A stretch of 64,000 nucleotides of DNA from Mucilaginibacter geliditolerans (GCF_014200495.1 NZ_JACHBY010000008.1:124001-188000); one strand, 5' to 3'; positions 1 to 10,008 are shown, numbered from the stretch's first letter. Notes: a model not told the origin generated them from the sequence alone. Made by a program: numbers and translations.

Positions 1-1
1 A

Positions 2-1495
2 GCCATTAAAAAAGCCGGTGAACTGATTGACATGAGCAAGCATAAAGGCGAACACCCACGTATGGGTGCTACGGATGTTTGTCCGCTGATACCGATCAGT
101 AATATCACTATGGAAGAAACTGCGGTGTATGCGCAGAAACTGGCCAAGCGTGTAGGTGAGGAACTGGCTATCCCAATTTACTTATATGGCGCTGCGCAGG
201 CAGATAAAAAGCGTGATAATCTGTCGGTGATCAGGGCAGGGGAGTATGAGGGATTTTTTAAGAAGATAAAATTACCGGAGTGGAAACCGGATTTTGGTCC
301 GGATGAATTTGATGCCAGGCGTGGCGGAACAGTAATCGGCGCACGTGATTTCCTGATCGCCTATAATGTAAACCTCAACACCACATCAACCCGCAGAGCA
401 AATTCTATTGCATTTGATGTGCGCGAGGCTGGCCGTGTATTACGTGAGGGCGACCCTATAAACGGCAAGATTATAAATGATGAAAATGGTAAGCCAAAAT
501 CAGTACCCGGCACCTTAAAATTTGTGAAGGCGATAGGCTGGTATATTGAAGAATATGGTATAGCCCAGATCTCTATGAATCTTACCAATATCGAAGTAAC
601 ACCTGTTCATAAAGCATTTGATGAGGTTTGCGACAAGGCTGCTGAACGTGGCATGCGTGTTACAGGCAGTGAATTGGTGGGCTTGATTCCATTAAAATCC
701 ATGCTGGATGCGGGTAAGTATTTCCTGCTAAAACAACAGCGCTCGGTAGGGGTGAGTGAGAAGGAATTGATCAAGATCGCCATAAAATCAATGGGATTAG
801 ATGAGCTATCGCCATTTAAGCCTGAGGAACGTATCATTGAATATCTGTTAAAGGATAAAGCATCCAGCAAACTCATCAGCATGACACTAACTGATTTTGC
901 TGATGAAACCGCGAGTGAAAGTCCTGCGCCAGGTGGGGGCTCTATATCGGCTTATGTGGGCTCCTTAGGTGCTTCATTAGCAACTATGGTAGCAAATCTG
1001 TCATCGCACAAAAAAGGCTGGGACAGTCGCTGGGAAGAGTTCAGCGATTGGGCGGAGAAAGGACAATATTATAAGGATGAGCTGTTGAAGTTGGTTGACT
1101 TGGATACTACAGCTTTCAATAAAATAATGGAAGGCTTCAGTCTGCCCAAATCAACCGACGAAGAAAAAGCTGTGAGGGATAAAACTATACAAGATGCTAC
1201 TAAATATGCTATAGAGATCCCATTTAAAGTAATGCAAATGGCGCATGGTAGTTTGGAAGTTATAAAGGCTATGGCCGAGATTGGTAATCCAAATTCGGTA
1301 ACCGATGCCGGCGTAGCCGCTCTTTGTGCACGGACAGCCGTTCTTGGTGCGTTTATGAATGTGAAGATCAACGCATCGGGGTATAAAGATAAAACCTATA
1401 CTGCTGATATTATTAAAAAAGGCGAAGAACTGGAAAGACAGGCAATTGCTTTGGAGGGTGAAGTGATTGCGATTGTGAATAACAAGATCGCATAA
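2..1495 (+). CDS. ftcD: Bifunctional glutamate formimidoyltransferase / formimidotetrahydrofolate cyclodeaminase, 5' end missing
   Basis: Open at the left window edge: the frame reads in from base 2, so the N-terminal part lies outside. The first domain is the formiminotransferase, with family stretches such as KHKGEHPRMGATDVCP and NLTNIEVTPVHKAF, which moves a formimino group from formiminoglutamate to tetrahydrofolate in histidine degradation. From about base 881 a second domain begins (MTLTDFADETAS, then PAPGGGSISA and SVTDAGVAALCARTA), the cyclodeaminase that releases ammonia to give methenyl-THF. The two-domain order matches the animal and Bacteroidota FTCD fusion. It is convergent with nagB, with a palindromic repeat between them. 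Confidence 0.95.
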   Translation, partial: AIKKAGELIDMSKHKGEHPRMGATDVCPLIPISNITMEETAVYAQKLAKRVGEELAIPIYLYGAAQADKKRDNLSVIRAGEYEGFFKKIKLPEWKPDFGPDEFDARRGGTVIGARDFLIAYNVNLNTTSTRRANSIAFDVREAGRVLREGDPINGKIINDENGKPKSVPGTLKFVKAIGWYIEEYGIAQISMNLTNIEVTPVHKAFDEVCDKAAERGMRVTGSELVGLIPLKSMLDAGKYFLLKQQRSVGVSEKELIKIAIKSMGLDELSPFKPEERIIEYLLKDKASSKLISMTLTDFADETASESPAPGGGSISAYVGSLGASLATMVANLSSHKKGWDSRWEEFSDWAEKGQYYKDELLKLVDLDTTAFNKIMEGFSLPKSTDEEKAVRDKTIQDATKYAIEIPFKVMQMAHGSLEVIKAMAEIGNPNSVTDAGVAALCARTAVLGAFMNVKINASGYKDKTYTADIIKKGEELERQAIALEGEVIAIVNNKIA

Positions 1496-1504
1496 AATAA
1501 AAAA

Positions 1505-1590
1505 AGCGTCATTGCGAGGAACGAAGCAATCCCAAACTATACAGGGCGGACCTGCTAATCGGAGATTGCTTCGTTCCTCGCAATGACGCT
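1505..1590. repeat. Palindromic repeat A1 (GTCATTGCGAGG family), perfect 27-bp arms
   Basis: Arms at 1505-1531 and 1564-1590 are perfect reverse complements (left arm begins AGCGTCATTGCGAGG) around a 32-nt loop. It lies between convergent ftcD and nagB. This is the symmetric form of a family that recurs at 16242, 17763, 23840 and 55186. It may fold as a strong RNA hairpin at the 3' ends of both genes. Confidence 0.9.
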
Positions 1591-1647
1591 TGGTTATGTT
1601 TTTTTATTTAGCCTATTTAGTTGCTCCCCCTTTAGGGAGCTAGGGGG

Positions 1648-3567
1648 CTAAAACTTATACCTTACAAAAGCTTCCATTGCCGCATATTCAGCTAAACCAA
1701 GCTGATCATAGCATTTAGCGGTTTCACGGTTGCGGTCTTCGGCACGTACCCAGAATTCACGCACATCATCACCAGGGAAAACCGGGGTGTCTTTTTGCGA
1801 CTGGTGTTTGAATATCGCGGCACGTTTGCGTAAAACTTCTTGCGGAGATAAAGGCACAGCCATTTCAATTTCCCAGGTCTCAAACTCAAACCATGCACCA
1901 CGGTACATCCATAACCAGCAATCTTTTACCCAGTCTTCAGTAGCTTTAAGGCGGTTTAACGCTTCAATTATTATATTAAAGCAAACCAGGTGGGTACCAT
2001 GTGGGTCGGCAAAATCACCTGCAGCAAATATTTGCTGTGGCTTTACTTTTTGCAGCAGTTCCATGGTTATTAATACATCTTCTTCACCTACTGAATTCTT
2101 TTTGATCTTACCGGTTTCATAAAAAGGCAATGCCATAAAGTGGATATGATCATCATGTAAACCTGCGTAACGTGCACCGGCTATAGCCTCCGTTTTACGG
2201 ATGAAGCCTTTTACATCGCGTATTTCCTGTGTGTCTATCTGGTTAGGCTGTTTTTGGGCGATGAACGTGCGCATTTCATTGTAAATATTCTTTAAATGCG
2301 TATTATCCTCGCCAATGCTTCCGTTAAAATCAATGGTGAACTCCATGTAACGTAAAACATCATCATCCCAAACTGCGGTATTACCTGATGTTTGGTAGGC
2401 AACGTGTACATCATGCCCCTGGTCAACCAAACGGATGAAGGTGCCACCCATCGAGATCACATCATCATCAGGGTGCGGTGAGAACACGATTGAACGTTTT
2501 TTAGCAGGCAACGCGCGCTCAGGTCTTTGGCTGTCATCAGCATTTGGCTTGCCACCCGGCCAGCCGGTAATGGTATGCTGTACCTGGTTAAAAATGTCGA
2601 TATTTATGTTGTAAACCGGGCCCTGCTCAACAGCTAGTTGTGCCATGCCATGATTGTTATAATCTTCTTCAGTAAGTTTTAGTATAGGTTTTTTAACGGT
2701 AGTGGCCAGCCAGATAACCGCTTTCTTTTTCAGGTTGTTTTCCCATACGCAATCTTTTACCAACCAAGGTGTATCAAAACGGGTAAGTTCTGATGCTGCT
2801 GCTTCGTCAAGTACAAAGTCAACATGATCTGATAATTGCAGGTAAGTAGCAGGTACTTCGCCTGATATTTCGCCTTCAACGGCTTTTTTAATGATCGGAG
2901 CTTTTTTACCGCTCCATGCCATTAATATAATTTCTCTTGCTTTAAATATGGTGCCGATACCCATGGTTATGGCTTTGGTAGGCACGTTTTGCTTGCCACC
3001 AAAATCACGCGAAGCATCGCTGCGGGTAAGGTCATCCAGTGTAACCAGGCGTGTACCTGAGTTTGGCGCCGATCCCGGCTCATTAAAACCGATGTGACCT
3101 GTACGGCCGATACCTAATATTTGTAGATCAAGACCACCCAGCGCTGTTATCTGCTTTTCATAGTTTAAACAAAAAGCTGCAACATCTTCCTGCTTTAAAG
3201 TGCCATCAGGAATATGGACGTTGTCTCTGTCGATATCAATATGATTGAAAAGATTTTCATTCATAAAAGTAACATAGCTTTGCACAGCTGTTGGCTGCAT
3301 TGGATAATACTCATCCAAATTGAAAGTGATCACGTTTTTAAAGCTGAGGCCTTCCTCTTTGTGCATGCGGATCAGTTCAGCGTAAACCTTTATAGGGGTT
3401 ACACCTGTTGCCAGTCCTAATACAGTTTTTTCGCCTTTTTCGCTTTTTTTCTTAATCAGCGCGGCTATTCGCCCGGCTACTGCCACAGAGGCTTCCTGTT
3501 GACTTTTGTAAACGCTTACCGGTAATTTCTCGTACCGTGTCTCTTCCAATAAATTTAATCGGGCCAT
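1648..3567 (-). CDS. nagB: Glucosamine-6-phosphate deaminase fused to a LmbE/PIG-L domain
   Basis: Residues 1 to about 300 are a glucosamine-6-phosphate isomerase/deaminase, which converts GlcN-6-P to fructose-6-P and ammonia. Visible motifs are LGLATGVTP (50-58), NLDEYY (83-88, Asp85 at the catalytic position) and GHIGFNEPGS (157-166, His158). Around residues 364-370 a second domain starts with the zinc-binding PHPDDD motif and later DPHGTHL, typical of LmbE/PIG-L deacetylases. At 639 aa it has the length of the Bacteroidota NagB-LmbE fusion rather than the roughly 260-aa stand-alone enzyme. The second domain could supply N-deacetylation, but its substrate is inferred. It sits downstream of SusCD and a ROK regulator, suggesting N-acetylglucosamine catabolism. 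Confidence 0.93.
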   Translation of the reverse strand: MARLNLLEETRYEKLPVSVYKSQQEASVAVAGRIAALIKKKSEKGEKTVLGLATGVTPIKVYAELIRMHKEEGLSFKNVITFNLDEYYPMQPTAVQSYVTFMNENLFNHIDIDRDNVHIPDGTLKQEDVAAFCLNYEKQITALGGLDLQILGIGRTGHIGFNEPGSAPNSGTRLVTLDDLTRSDASRDFGGKQNVPTKAITMGIGTIFKAREIILMAWSGKKAPIIKKAVEGEISGEVPATYLQLSDHVDFVLDEAAASELTRFDTPWLVKDCVWENNLKKKAVIWLATTVKKPILKLTEEDYNNHGMAQLAVEQGPVYNINIDIFNQVQHTITGWPGGKPNADDSQRPERALPAKKRSIVFSPHPDDDVISMGGTFIRLVDQGHDVHVAYQTSGNTAVWDDDVLRYMEFTIDFNGSIGEDNTHLKNIYNEMRTFIAQKQPNQIDTQEIRDVKGFIRKTEAIAGARYAGLHDDHIHFMALPFYETGKIKKNSVGEEDVLITMELLQKVKPQQIFAAGDFADPHGTHLVCFNIIIEALNRLKATEDWVKDCWLWMYRGAWFEFETWEIEMAVPLSPQEVLRKRAAIFKHQSQKDTPVFPGDDVREFWVRAEDRNRETAKCYDQLGLAEYAAMEAFVRYKF

Positions 3568-3611
3568 AGTTTTAGCAATTGTATTCTTTTTATTAAACTT
3601 TGTAAAGGTAG

Positions 3612-3660
3612 TAAAGACAGGTCAAAAAAAACCCCCGCCGAAGCGAGGATTTAAGCAACC
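3612..3660 (-). terminator. GC-rich hairpin plus T-run, candidate terminator or 3' end of a small RNA
   Basis: Read on the minus strand, a stem of AATCCTCGC / GCGGGGGTT with a TTCG-like loop is followed by eight T residues. The segment just before it reads GGTTGATTAGGTTG. A similarly built terminator lies at 16345-16400. The 3568-3883 gap holds this hairpin, a short TTTCCCATAGGGAAA palindrome at 3711-3725 and the susD terminator, and no gene. Confidence 0.6.
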
Positions 3661-3816
3661 TAATCAACCATTTATTTCTGAATCCCATCAAACTCATCTA
3701 CTAAAGTATTTCCCATAGGGAAAACTGTGCGATAGCTTGCGGAGTTGTTATTAACAATTATTAACCTATTATTCATTAAATAGCTTTTAAACAAACTTAT
3801 GAAAGTTTTTTTAAAA

Positions 3817-3857
3817 ACCATGAGACTTTTTAAATTTTTTTAAGAAGTCTCATGGTT
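3817..3857 (-). terminator. Intrinsic terminator after susD
   Basis: Arms 3817-3832 and 3842-3857 pair over 16 bp with one mismatch (AACCATGAGACTT core). On the minus strand the stem is followed by a T-rich run. It lies 27 bases past the susD stop and would end the regulator-susC-susD transcript. Confidence 0.75.
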
Positions 3858-3883
3858 GATTTTTATTATTCTTTTAACAAATG

Positions 3884-5545
3884 TTAGAAATTTTTAGGAG
3901 TAGCCTGGCCTTTATTGGTATCCCACCATACCGGTGTGCCGCCATTGTCGGGGCCGCCAAGTAAGTTTACACCACCAGCAACGCCAGTAGCATTACTTGT
4001 GTACTCGGTTGATGGATATGCGATCCTGCGGATCTGTAAGGCCGTATTAATAGTACCACCGCTATTGTTTACCACAACAGGGAACAATCTAGGATAACCT
4101 GTACGACGATACTCTGTCCATGACTCCCAGCCACCACACGGGAAATTAGCTATCCATTTTTGTGTGATGATACGCTCTAAATTCTTTTCGTTAGTTGCAG
4201 TAGCGTCCCATGCAATAGTAATTGTGGACATAGCTTTTATGCTGGCATTAGCCACCCCTGCTGAAGGAGTTTGAGGGTCAACATAATCAGCTTGTGTACT
4301 GGTTTTATCACTCAGATAACTACCTGCTGTAGCACCCCATTGTGCAAAAGAGGTCGTAACGCCTGTTTCATAATCTGTTTGTGCGCTTTCAGTAGTCCAT
4401 CCTCTTAATGCAGCTTCAGATTTTAAGAACCAAATTTCAGAAGCATTCATCAATATCATTGGTGTATATTCCAATATGTTTGCAAAATTAGGAAGCGAGT
4501 ATCCGCTGTACATTGGCTTGCCACCTACCGGCGTACCTGCACGTATACCTACATATTGGCCGGCTATGCTGGCAGGGCTGGTTGCAGGCGATATCATTTT
4601 TGAAGTACGTGGGTCATTATAACCGTTCAAATAAGAAGTTAAAGACGCTCCGCATGCCAAATCTGTCCAGCTTGTACCTATCCACCATATTGGGTTATAG
4701 TAACCGAAACCTGTAAGTGTAGCATTATCGGTATTGGCAGTAATCAAACCTCCTGATTCATTAATTGCTTTTAATGCCTGTAGCTTAGCCGTTACAGGGT
4801 CAATGTTAACAATATGCATAGCTAACCTTAAGCGTAATGAATTGGCATATTTTAGCCATTCTGTATAATCTCCACCATAAACCATATCAAAGGCAGAGAA
4901 AGGCTTAAGACCAGGTTTAGCAGCAATAAATGCATGCAGATTAGTTACTGCAGTATCCAATTGAGCAAAGAATGCATTATAAACTGCTTGTTGGGAATCG
5001 TAAGGAGTAGTAGCACCGGTAGCAACTTTGCTATAAGGGATTGGGCCATAATAATCAGTAACCCTGCTCATTGCCTGTACTTCCAATATTAAAGCTACGG
5101 CCCAAAAATCCGGCGCAACCGTTGGTGCTTTATATTTACGGTTAAGCTGAATAAGAATAGGAGCCATTACATGGGTATAAGCCATGCTGTATACATCCGA
5201 ATTCCAGCCATCTACTAATGAGTAGTTTTGGTTGTTAATGTTACCTCTAAACGGATCGGGCGACATGTAATAACCGGCATAACAATCCGAGTTTAAGTTC
5301 TGGCAAAGCTGGTAATCACCATTCTCACCAAAAATGTTTTGTTGAATGCCTTGATACCACAAACCAAGATAGTTGTATTTAGGAATTAAGTTAGCATCGG
5401 TGATGCCGGAGGCATCAGTATTCATGTTCTCGAAATTTTTGGTACATCCACCTAATAAAATTACGCATGAAGCTATAAGGACACATTTACTCAAAATGTT
5501 GAGCCTTATAAATTTATCTTTTAGAAAAGTTATTTTTTTCATCAC
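3884..5545 (-). CDS. SusD/RagB-family outer-membrane nutrient-binding lipoprotein
   Basis: This 553-aa protein has an N-terminal lipoprotein signal ending in LLGGC, so Cys34 would be lipidated, followed by the early KNFENMNTD segment seen in SusD-like proteins. Long helical TPR-like stretches follow, with a C-terminal region ending near WWDTNKG. SusD-type proteins sit on the outer face of the outer membrane and close over the SusC barrel to capture oligosaccharides or peptides. It lies 25 bases downstream of susC on the same strand, the standard pair order. It resembles the SusD-like_2 branch, but the exact subfamily is from memory. The ligand is not visible in the sequence; the neighbours suggest an amino sugar. 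Confidence 0.92.
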   Translation of the reverse strand: MMKKITFLKDKFIRLNILSKCVLIASCVILLGGCTKNFENMNTDASGITDANLIPKYNYLGLWYQGIQQNIFGENGDYQLCQNLNSDCYAGYYMSPDPFRGNINNQNYSLVDGWNSDVYSMAYTHVMAPILIQLNRKYKAPTVAPDFWAVALILEVQAMSRVTDYYGPIPYSKVATGATTPYDSQQAVYNAFFAQLDTAVTNLHAFIAAKPGLKPFSAFDMVYGGDYTEWLKYANSLRLRLAMHIVNIDPVTAKLQALKAINESGGLITANTDNATLTGFGYYNPIWWIGTSWTDLACGASLTSYLNGYNDPRTSKMISPATSPASIAGQYVGIRAGTPVGGKPMYSGYSLPNFANILEYTPMILMNASEIWFLKSEAALRGWTTESAQTDYETGVTTSFAQWGATAGSYLSDKTSTQADYVDPQTPSAGVANASIKAMSTITIAWDATATNEKNLERIITQKWIANFPCGGWESWTEYRRTGYPRLFPVVVNNSGGTINTALQIRRIAYPSTEYTSNATGVAGGVNLLGGPDNGGTPVWWDTNKGQATPKNF

Positions 5546-5570
5546 TAATGTTTTTAAGATTAACTAATTA

Positions 5571-8500
5571 TTAAAATGAAACATTTAGTTGTGCTCCAAT
5601 TCTTCGTGTTGTAGGTTGGTTAAACACGTCTACACCCGATAGTCCGTTACCTGTTGACATAGTAACTTCAGGATCATAAGGAGCTTTCTTATAGAAATAC
5701 AATAGGTTATTACCAATTATAGATAATTTAAGCGTTTTAAAGAAGCTATTTGCAAGTGGTATATTGTAACCCAATGCAGCCTCGCGAAGCCTTACAACTG
5801 TAGCGCTGTACATATAAGGTTCAGCAATGCCTGAACGGCCGCCAATTGTTGAATACCATGTGTAAGCATCAACTTTTGTTACTGTTTTGCCAGTTGGATC
5901 AACCGCGTTTACAGTTACGCCACCAGCATCACGTGCCTGGCCTGATGCCAATGAGGTTCCGTAGCTATCCATCATCATTTGGGTCATTGACAGTACTTGT
6001 CCGCCAAATTTTCCATCAATTAAGAATTCAAGACTGAATTTGCCATAGTTGAAGTTGTTTGACCAACCCATTTGGAATTTTGGATTTGGGTTACCTACTT
6101 TCACAAAAGTACCATTGTTGATAGGTGCATCGCTGCTGTTTACCATGATCTGGCCAGAGGAGTTCCTTTCAAATTTAACACCATATATATCTCCGTATGA
6201 CCCGCCTGTTGCTAATACAGATTCATATGCATTGGCACCGGCACCTGTTATGATAACTGGTGTAGTTGGGGCAGCAGGGTTAAGTTCAATAATACTGTTT
6301 TTATTAGTTGAGAAATTGAAAGAGGTATTCCAGCTAAATTTTTGAGTTTGAAAAACCTCATAACCTAAAGTCATTTCAACACCGGTATTCTGTATGTTTC
6401 CTGCATTTAAGTATCCTACGCTATAACCTGTTGAAGATGCCGGGGTATATTGTATGAACTGGTTGTAGCTGTTTGATTTGTACCAGGTGAAGCTATAGGT
6501 TAATTTATTATTTAAGAACTTAAGGTCAAGACCTGCTTCTTTGGATTTTGTATTTGTTGGTTTTAACTCAGCGTTAGGCTCAACTGTATTGAAATTAACA
6601 CCACCACCTGACCTGGCATAGTTGATACCGTTGGTAACATACTCAGAAACCGGTGTTGCAACTTCAGCGTAAGAACCACGAACTTTAGCATAGCTGATAA
6701 CATCAGGCAACTTAACCATATCACTAAGGATTAAAGATAAACCTATTGATGGATAAGAATAAGAATCGTTCTGAGTAAATGCTAATTGAGATGACCAGTC
6801 GTTACGATCAGTAAGCGTTAAGTATGCCCAGTTTTTATAAGAAACGTTTAAGCTTCCGAAAATTGATTGAACCTGGCTGTGATTTGGCGATAAGGTGGTT
6901 ACGTTACTGGTACCGTTTGTAATAACGTTTTGTTGGGTGAAAACGTTTGGTATGTATAAACCAAGACCAGGACCCTGGCTTGAACCAACAGTATTGTCAT
7001 CAGTAACACTTGCGCCCACTAAACCATCAATTTTAAAATCTGATTTCATCGGTATTTTAAAGTTAGCGATGAAGTCACCATACATCTGTGTAAGTGTTTG
7101 GTCGCTATAAAGGTACTGGCCGTTTGCAACACTTAATACAGAGTTAGTTCCTGCATACAGGTCCTGCTCATAAGTATCAGATACACGGTCAAGGTTACCA
7201 CGTGCCTGTAAGCTCAACCAATCCGCCACATCATATTTTACCAATGCGTTGGTTATTGAACGGTTACGTGTTGCTTTATTAGGGTTTCTGTAAAGTATCC
7301 ACCATGGGTTTTGTTGAACATCTTCATTAGCCACCCAATTTTGGGTTCCCAAACCATTGTTGGCTGCTACAGGAATAGAATAATTGTTTTTATAAGGGGT
7401 AATATCAACACCTACCGGGAATAAATATAAACCAGTAAGCGTGTTGTAATAAAGACCCTCACCTGGCGCATTTTGTATTTTCTGATCAACATAGTTGCTG
7501 TTTACATCAACAGTTAACTTGTTATTTAAAAAATGCGCGGTTTCTCTGAAAGTTACGTTATTACGGCTCAGGTCATTAGTAGGCTGCACACCATTAGCTG
7601 TTGTATTTGCAAATGAAAAATAGGTTTGCGCCATATCAGTACCTGCCTGCAGGTTTATTGAGTTAGTGAAATTATTTCCATGTACATAAAACTGGCTCAG
7701 ATTATCAGCAGTTGCCGGAGATGATAATTTACTTCCCCAGCTTTGATTGCCGTTAGGAGTTTCACCGTATTCGTCCTGAAACTTTGGTTTGTATGAGATA
7801 GCGTCGTTGGTATAGGATGAAGAGAAGTTAATAGATGCTTTCCCTGCTTTTCCTTTTTTGGTAGTAATTAATATAACGCCATTTGCTGCCTGGCTGCCAT
7901 AAAGTGCGGCTGCCGCGGCTCCTTCCAGCACTGTCATGCTTTCAATGTCGTCAGGGTTTAAATTTGATATGCCATCACCACCATCAGGCACGCCACCGTA
8001 GGTGCCCATTGGTTGTCCGTTAGCATTTGATGTATTGGTTACCGGTACACCATCAATTACATACAAAGGCTGGTTGGTGCCTTGTATACTTTTGTTACCA
8101 CGCAAAATAACTTTAACAGAACCACCTACGCCCGAAGTACTTGGTGAAATGTCAACACCAGCTACTTTACCGTTTAATGAGTTCATTAAGTTGTCACTTT
8201 TTACCGTGTTAAGCGCGGCGCCATCAACCACCTGGTTGGCATAAACCAGTGATTTTTCTGACTTTTTAACACCTAATGCTGTTACAACAACTTCATTAAG
8301 GTTTTTTGAATCGCTTGTTAAAGTTACAGCATAAATTAAGCTACTGCCTACAGGTATTTCTTTCTTTAAATAACCAATGTAGCTGAATACTAAAACATCA
8401 CCAGCTTTTGCATCAAGGTTAAACGTACCGTTGGCATCTGTCTGCGTGCCCTTGGTTGTTCCTTTAATTGATACAGATACGCCGGGTAGTGGTGATCCGG

Positions 8501-8657
8501 TTTCGTCTTTTACAGTTCCTTTTACCGGAGCTGGAAGATTCACATTACGGCTTGTGCCTGTAATGTTGAATGATGCTCTGCTATTTGCATTTGGGGAGGC
8601 ATTTGCGCCCATAGCAATGCAAGGCAATAATAGAATTATTGGTAATAATTTTTTCAT
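5571..8657 (-). CDS. SusC/RagA-family TonB-linked outer-membrane transporter
   Basis: The 1028-aa protein starts with a signal peptide. Residues about 45-110 form a carboxypeptidase-D-like regulatory domain (GTVKDETGSPLPGVSVSIKG, then FSYIGY). A LNEVVVTALG linker and a TonB plug with DIESMTVLEGAAAAALYG and GVILITTKKG follow. The remainder is a 22-strand-type barrel ending in a terminal phenylalanine (LNVSF), as expected for BAM insertion. It would import a TonB-dependent ligand delivered by the adjacent SusD. There is no STN signalling domain at the N terminus, so it is not of the anti-sigma-signalling type; control more likely comes from the ROK regulator 41 bases upstream. Confidence 0.95.
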   Translation of the reverse strand: MKKLLPIILLLPCIAMGANASPNANSRASFNITGTSRNVNLPAPVKGTVKDETGSPLPGVSVSIKGTTKGTQTDANGTFNLDAKAGDVLVFSYIGYLKKEIPVGSSLIYAVTLTSDSKNLNEVVVTALGVKKSEKSLVYANQVVDGAALNTVKSDNLMNSLNGKVAGVDISPSTSGVGGSVKVILRGNKSIQGTNQPLYVIDGVPVTNTSNANGQPMGTYGGVPDGGDGISNLNPDDIESMTVLEGAAAAALYGSQAANGVILITTKKGKAGKASINFSSSYTNDAISYKPKFQDEYGETPNGNQSWGSKLSSPATADNLSQFYVHGNNFTNSINLQAGTDMAQTYFSFANTTANGVQPTNDLSRNNVTFRETAHFLNNKLTVDVNSNYVDQKIQNAPGEGLYYNTLTGLYLFPVGVDITPYKNNYSIPVAANNGLGTQNWVANEDVQQNPWWILYRNPNKATRNRSITNALVKYDVADWLSLQARGNLDRVSDTYEQDLYAGTNSVLSVANGQYLYSDQTLTQMYGDFIANFKIPMKSDFKIDGLVGASVTDDNTVGSSQGPGLGLYIPNVFTQQNVITNGTSNVTTLSPNHSQVQSIFGSLNVSYKNWAYLTLTDRNDWSSQLAFTQNDSYSYPSIGLSLILSDMVKLPDVISYAKVRGSYAEVATPVSEYVTNGINYARSGGGVNFNTVEPNAELKPTNTKSKEAGLDLKFLNNKLTYSFTWYKSNSYNQFIQYTPASSTGYSVGYLNAGNIQNTGVEMTLGYEVFQTQKFSWNTSFNFSTNKNSIIELNPAAPTTPVIITGAGANAYESVLATGGSYGDIYGVKFERNSSGQIMVNSSDAPINNGTFVKVGNPNPKFQMGWSNNFNYGKFSLEFLIDGKFGGQVLSMTQMMMDSYGTSLASGQARDAGGVTVNAVDPTGKTVTKVDAYTWYSTIGGRSGIAEPYMYSATVVRLREAALGYNIPLANSFFKTLKLSIIGNNLLYFYKKAPYDPEVTMSTGNGLSGVDVFNQPTTRRIGAQLNVSF

Positions 8658-8698
8658 TTTTGATTTGAATTAGTTTAGTGTTAATGAGTTTGAGTTTT

Positions 8699-9946
8699 TT
8701 AGTTTTTCGTTGTTTTCTCCATACTTGATTGATTTGTAGTGATTAAATGGTTTTTTATTTCTTTGTCAAAATTTTCCATTACTAATACGGCAGCGCCAAT
8801 TAGTTCGGCATTAAAACCCAGGTCTGATATCAGCAGCTCGGTGCTGTTTGCCAGGCGTGGTATGCAATATTTATTTAAAGCTTGTTGTATTGGTGCGAGT
8901 AAGATTTTCCCTACCACGGCGCCCCTGCCGCTTAGTACTATGCTGGCCGGGTTCATGATGTGGATGAGTATGGCCAGGGCCTTACCGATTTTATAACCGG
9001 CGTCTGAAAGCAGCTCGATAGCAAACTGGTCGCCGTTATTAGCAGCTTCCATTATGGCATCGCCTACCATTTTTGATTGGTTTATATCAATATTTTTAAG
9101 ACTGGATATATGCCCCTTTTTTATACCTTGTATAGCCTTTTCTGCAACTACCAACATTGACGCCTCGGCTTCAAGGCAACCACGTTTACCGCAGGTACAA
9201 AGTGCGCCATCTTCTGATAGTGGGATATGGCTGAACTCACCCGCAAAACCATTATGCCCCCGGTAGATCTCGCCGTTTATGATCATGCCCAAGCCAATAC
9301 CCCAGCCCAGGTTTATAACCATCACATCCTTGCGTGCTTTGGCAATCCCGAACTTTTGTTCGGCAAGGGCTATCAAGCTGGAGTCGTTATCAATAAAAGT
9401 GGGTACACCGGTTTCGCGCGTAATTACACTTGTTAAACTTTCATCGCCCGAATCAAGATAGGTGTAGTTATAACCCTCTGTGGAATTAATAAATCCCGGC
9501 ATGCCAATACCAATACCAGCAATCTTATCAACAGGTATTCCTGTAGAAAAGATATAGTCATTAATATGGTCAATTAATGTTTGCAAGGCACTGGGGTTAT
9601 TTAATAACTTTAGTTCTGTTATTGCCGTTTTAGCAACAGGATTATTAAGTATGTCAACTATTTGAATCCGGGTTGACAACTGATCCATAGCCACGGTAAG
9701 TATATATATGGCTTCATGTCGTAAGGAGTACATCAGGGGCCTGCGACCACCACTTGAAGGTGCATAACCCTGTTCAACTACAAACCCTTCGTCCATGAGC
9801 TCGTTAACCGCTTTAGATATAGATGGAACGCTTTTGTCGAAAAGTTCGCTCATGTCGGCACATGACAACGCTTTATCAAAATAAAGTCGTTTAATGATCA
9901 TGTTTTTCAACTCCGCACTTTTCACATTTTTGACTTTAAGTTCCAT
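8699..9946 (-). CDS. ROK-family transcriptional regulator / sugar kinase (NagC-like)
   Basis: Residues 1 to about 80 form a winged helix-turn-helix (SCADMSELFDKSVPSISKAV) and the rest is a ROK sugar-kinase fold. The zinc motif CTCGKRGCLEAEAS and the substrate-side stretch FIDNDSSLIAL are present, as is the nucleotide-binding-like VMVINLGWGIGLGMI. At 415 aa it matches NagC/XylR/Mlc-type proteins, which bind sugar or sugar phosphate and regulate their own locus. Its stop is 41 bases before susC, so regulator, transporter and lipoprotein probably share a transcript. With nagB nearby, the inferred effector is an amino-sugar derivative. Kinase activity cannot be excluded, as the Asp-containing active-site segment is intact. 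Confidence 0.9.
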   Translation of the reverse strand: MELKVKNVKSAELKNMIIKRLYFDKALSCADMSELFDKSVPSISKAVNELMDEGFVVEQGYAPSSGGRRPLMYSLRHEAIYILTVAMDQLSTRIQIVDILNNPVAKTAITELKLLNNPSALQTLIDHINDYIFSTGIPVDKIAGIGIGMPGFINSTEGYNYTYLDSGDESLTSVITRETGVPTFIDNDSSLIALAEQKFGIAKARKDVMVINLGWGIGLGMIINGEIYRGHNGFAGEFSHIPLSEDGALCTCGKRGCLEAEASMLVVAEKAIQGIKKGHISSLKNIDINQSKMVGDAIMEAANNGDQFAIELLSDAGYKIGKALAILIHIMNPASIVLSGRGAVVGKILLAPIQQALNKYCIPRLANSTELLISDLGFNAELIGAAVLVMENFDKEIKNHLITTNQSSMEKTTKN

Positions 9947-9976
9947 TCACTCAATCAGATTAATAATAGGGTAAAA

Positions 9977-10008
9977 CAAACTTAATGAAATTTGTCATAA
10001 AAATGCAA
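9977..10008 (-). promoter_or_regulatory. Candidate Bacteroidota promoter for the ROK-susC-susD operon
   Basis: On the minus strand, TTG (10006-10008) and TAAGTTTG (9977-9984, matching TAnnTTTG) are separated by 21 bases, within the usual spacing for the Bacteroidota sigma-A promoter. It lies about 30 bases before the ROK start codon. Confidence 0.55.

Noticed and set aside
1730..2122. A 130-codon plus-strand frame inside nagB
   Set aside because: It is antisense to the conserved LmbE domain and shows no family features.
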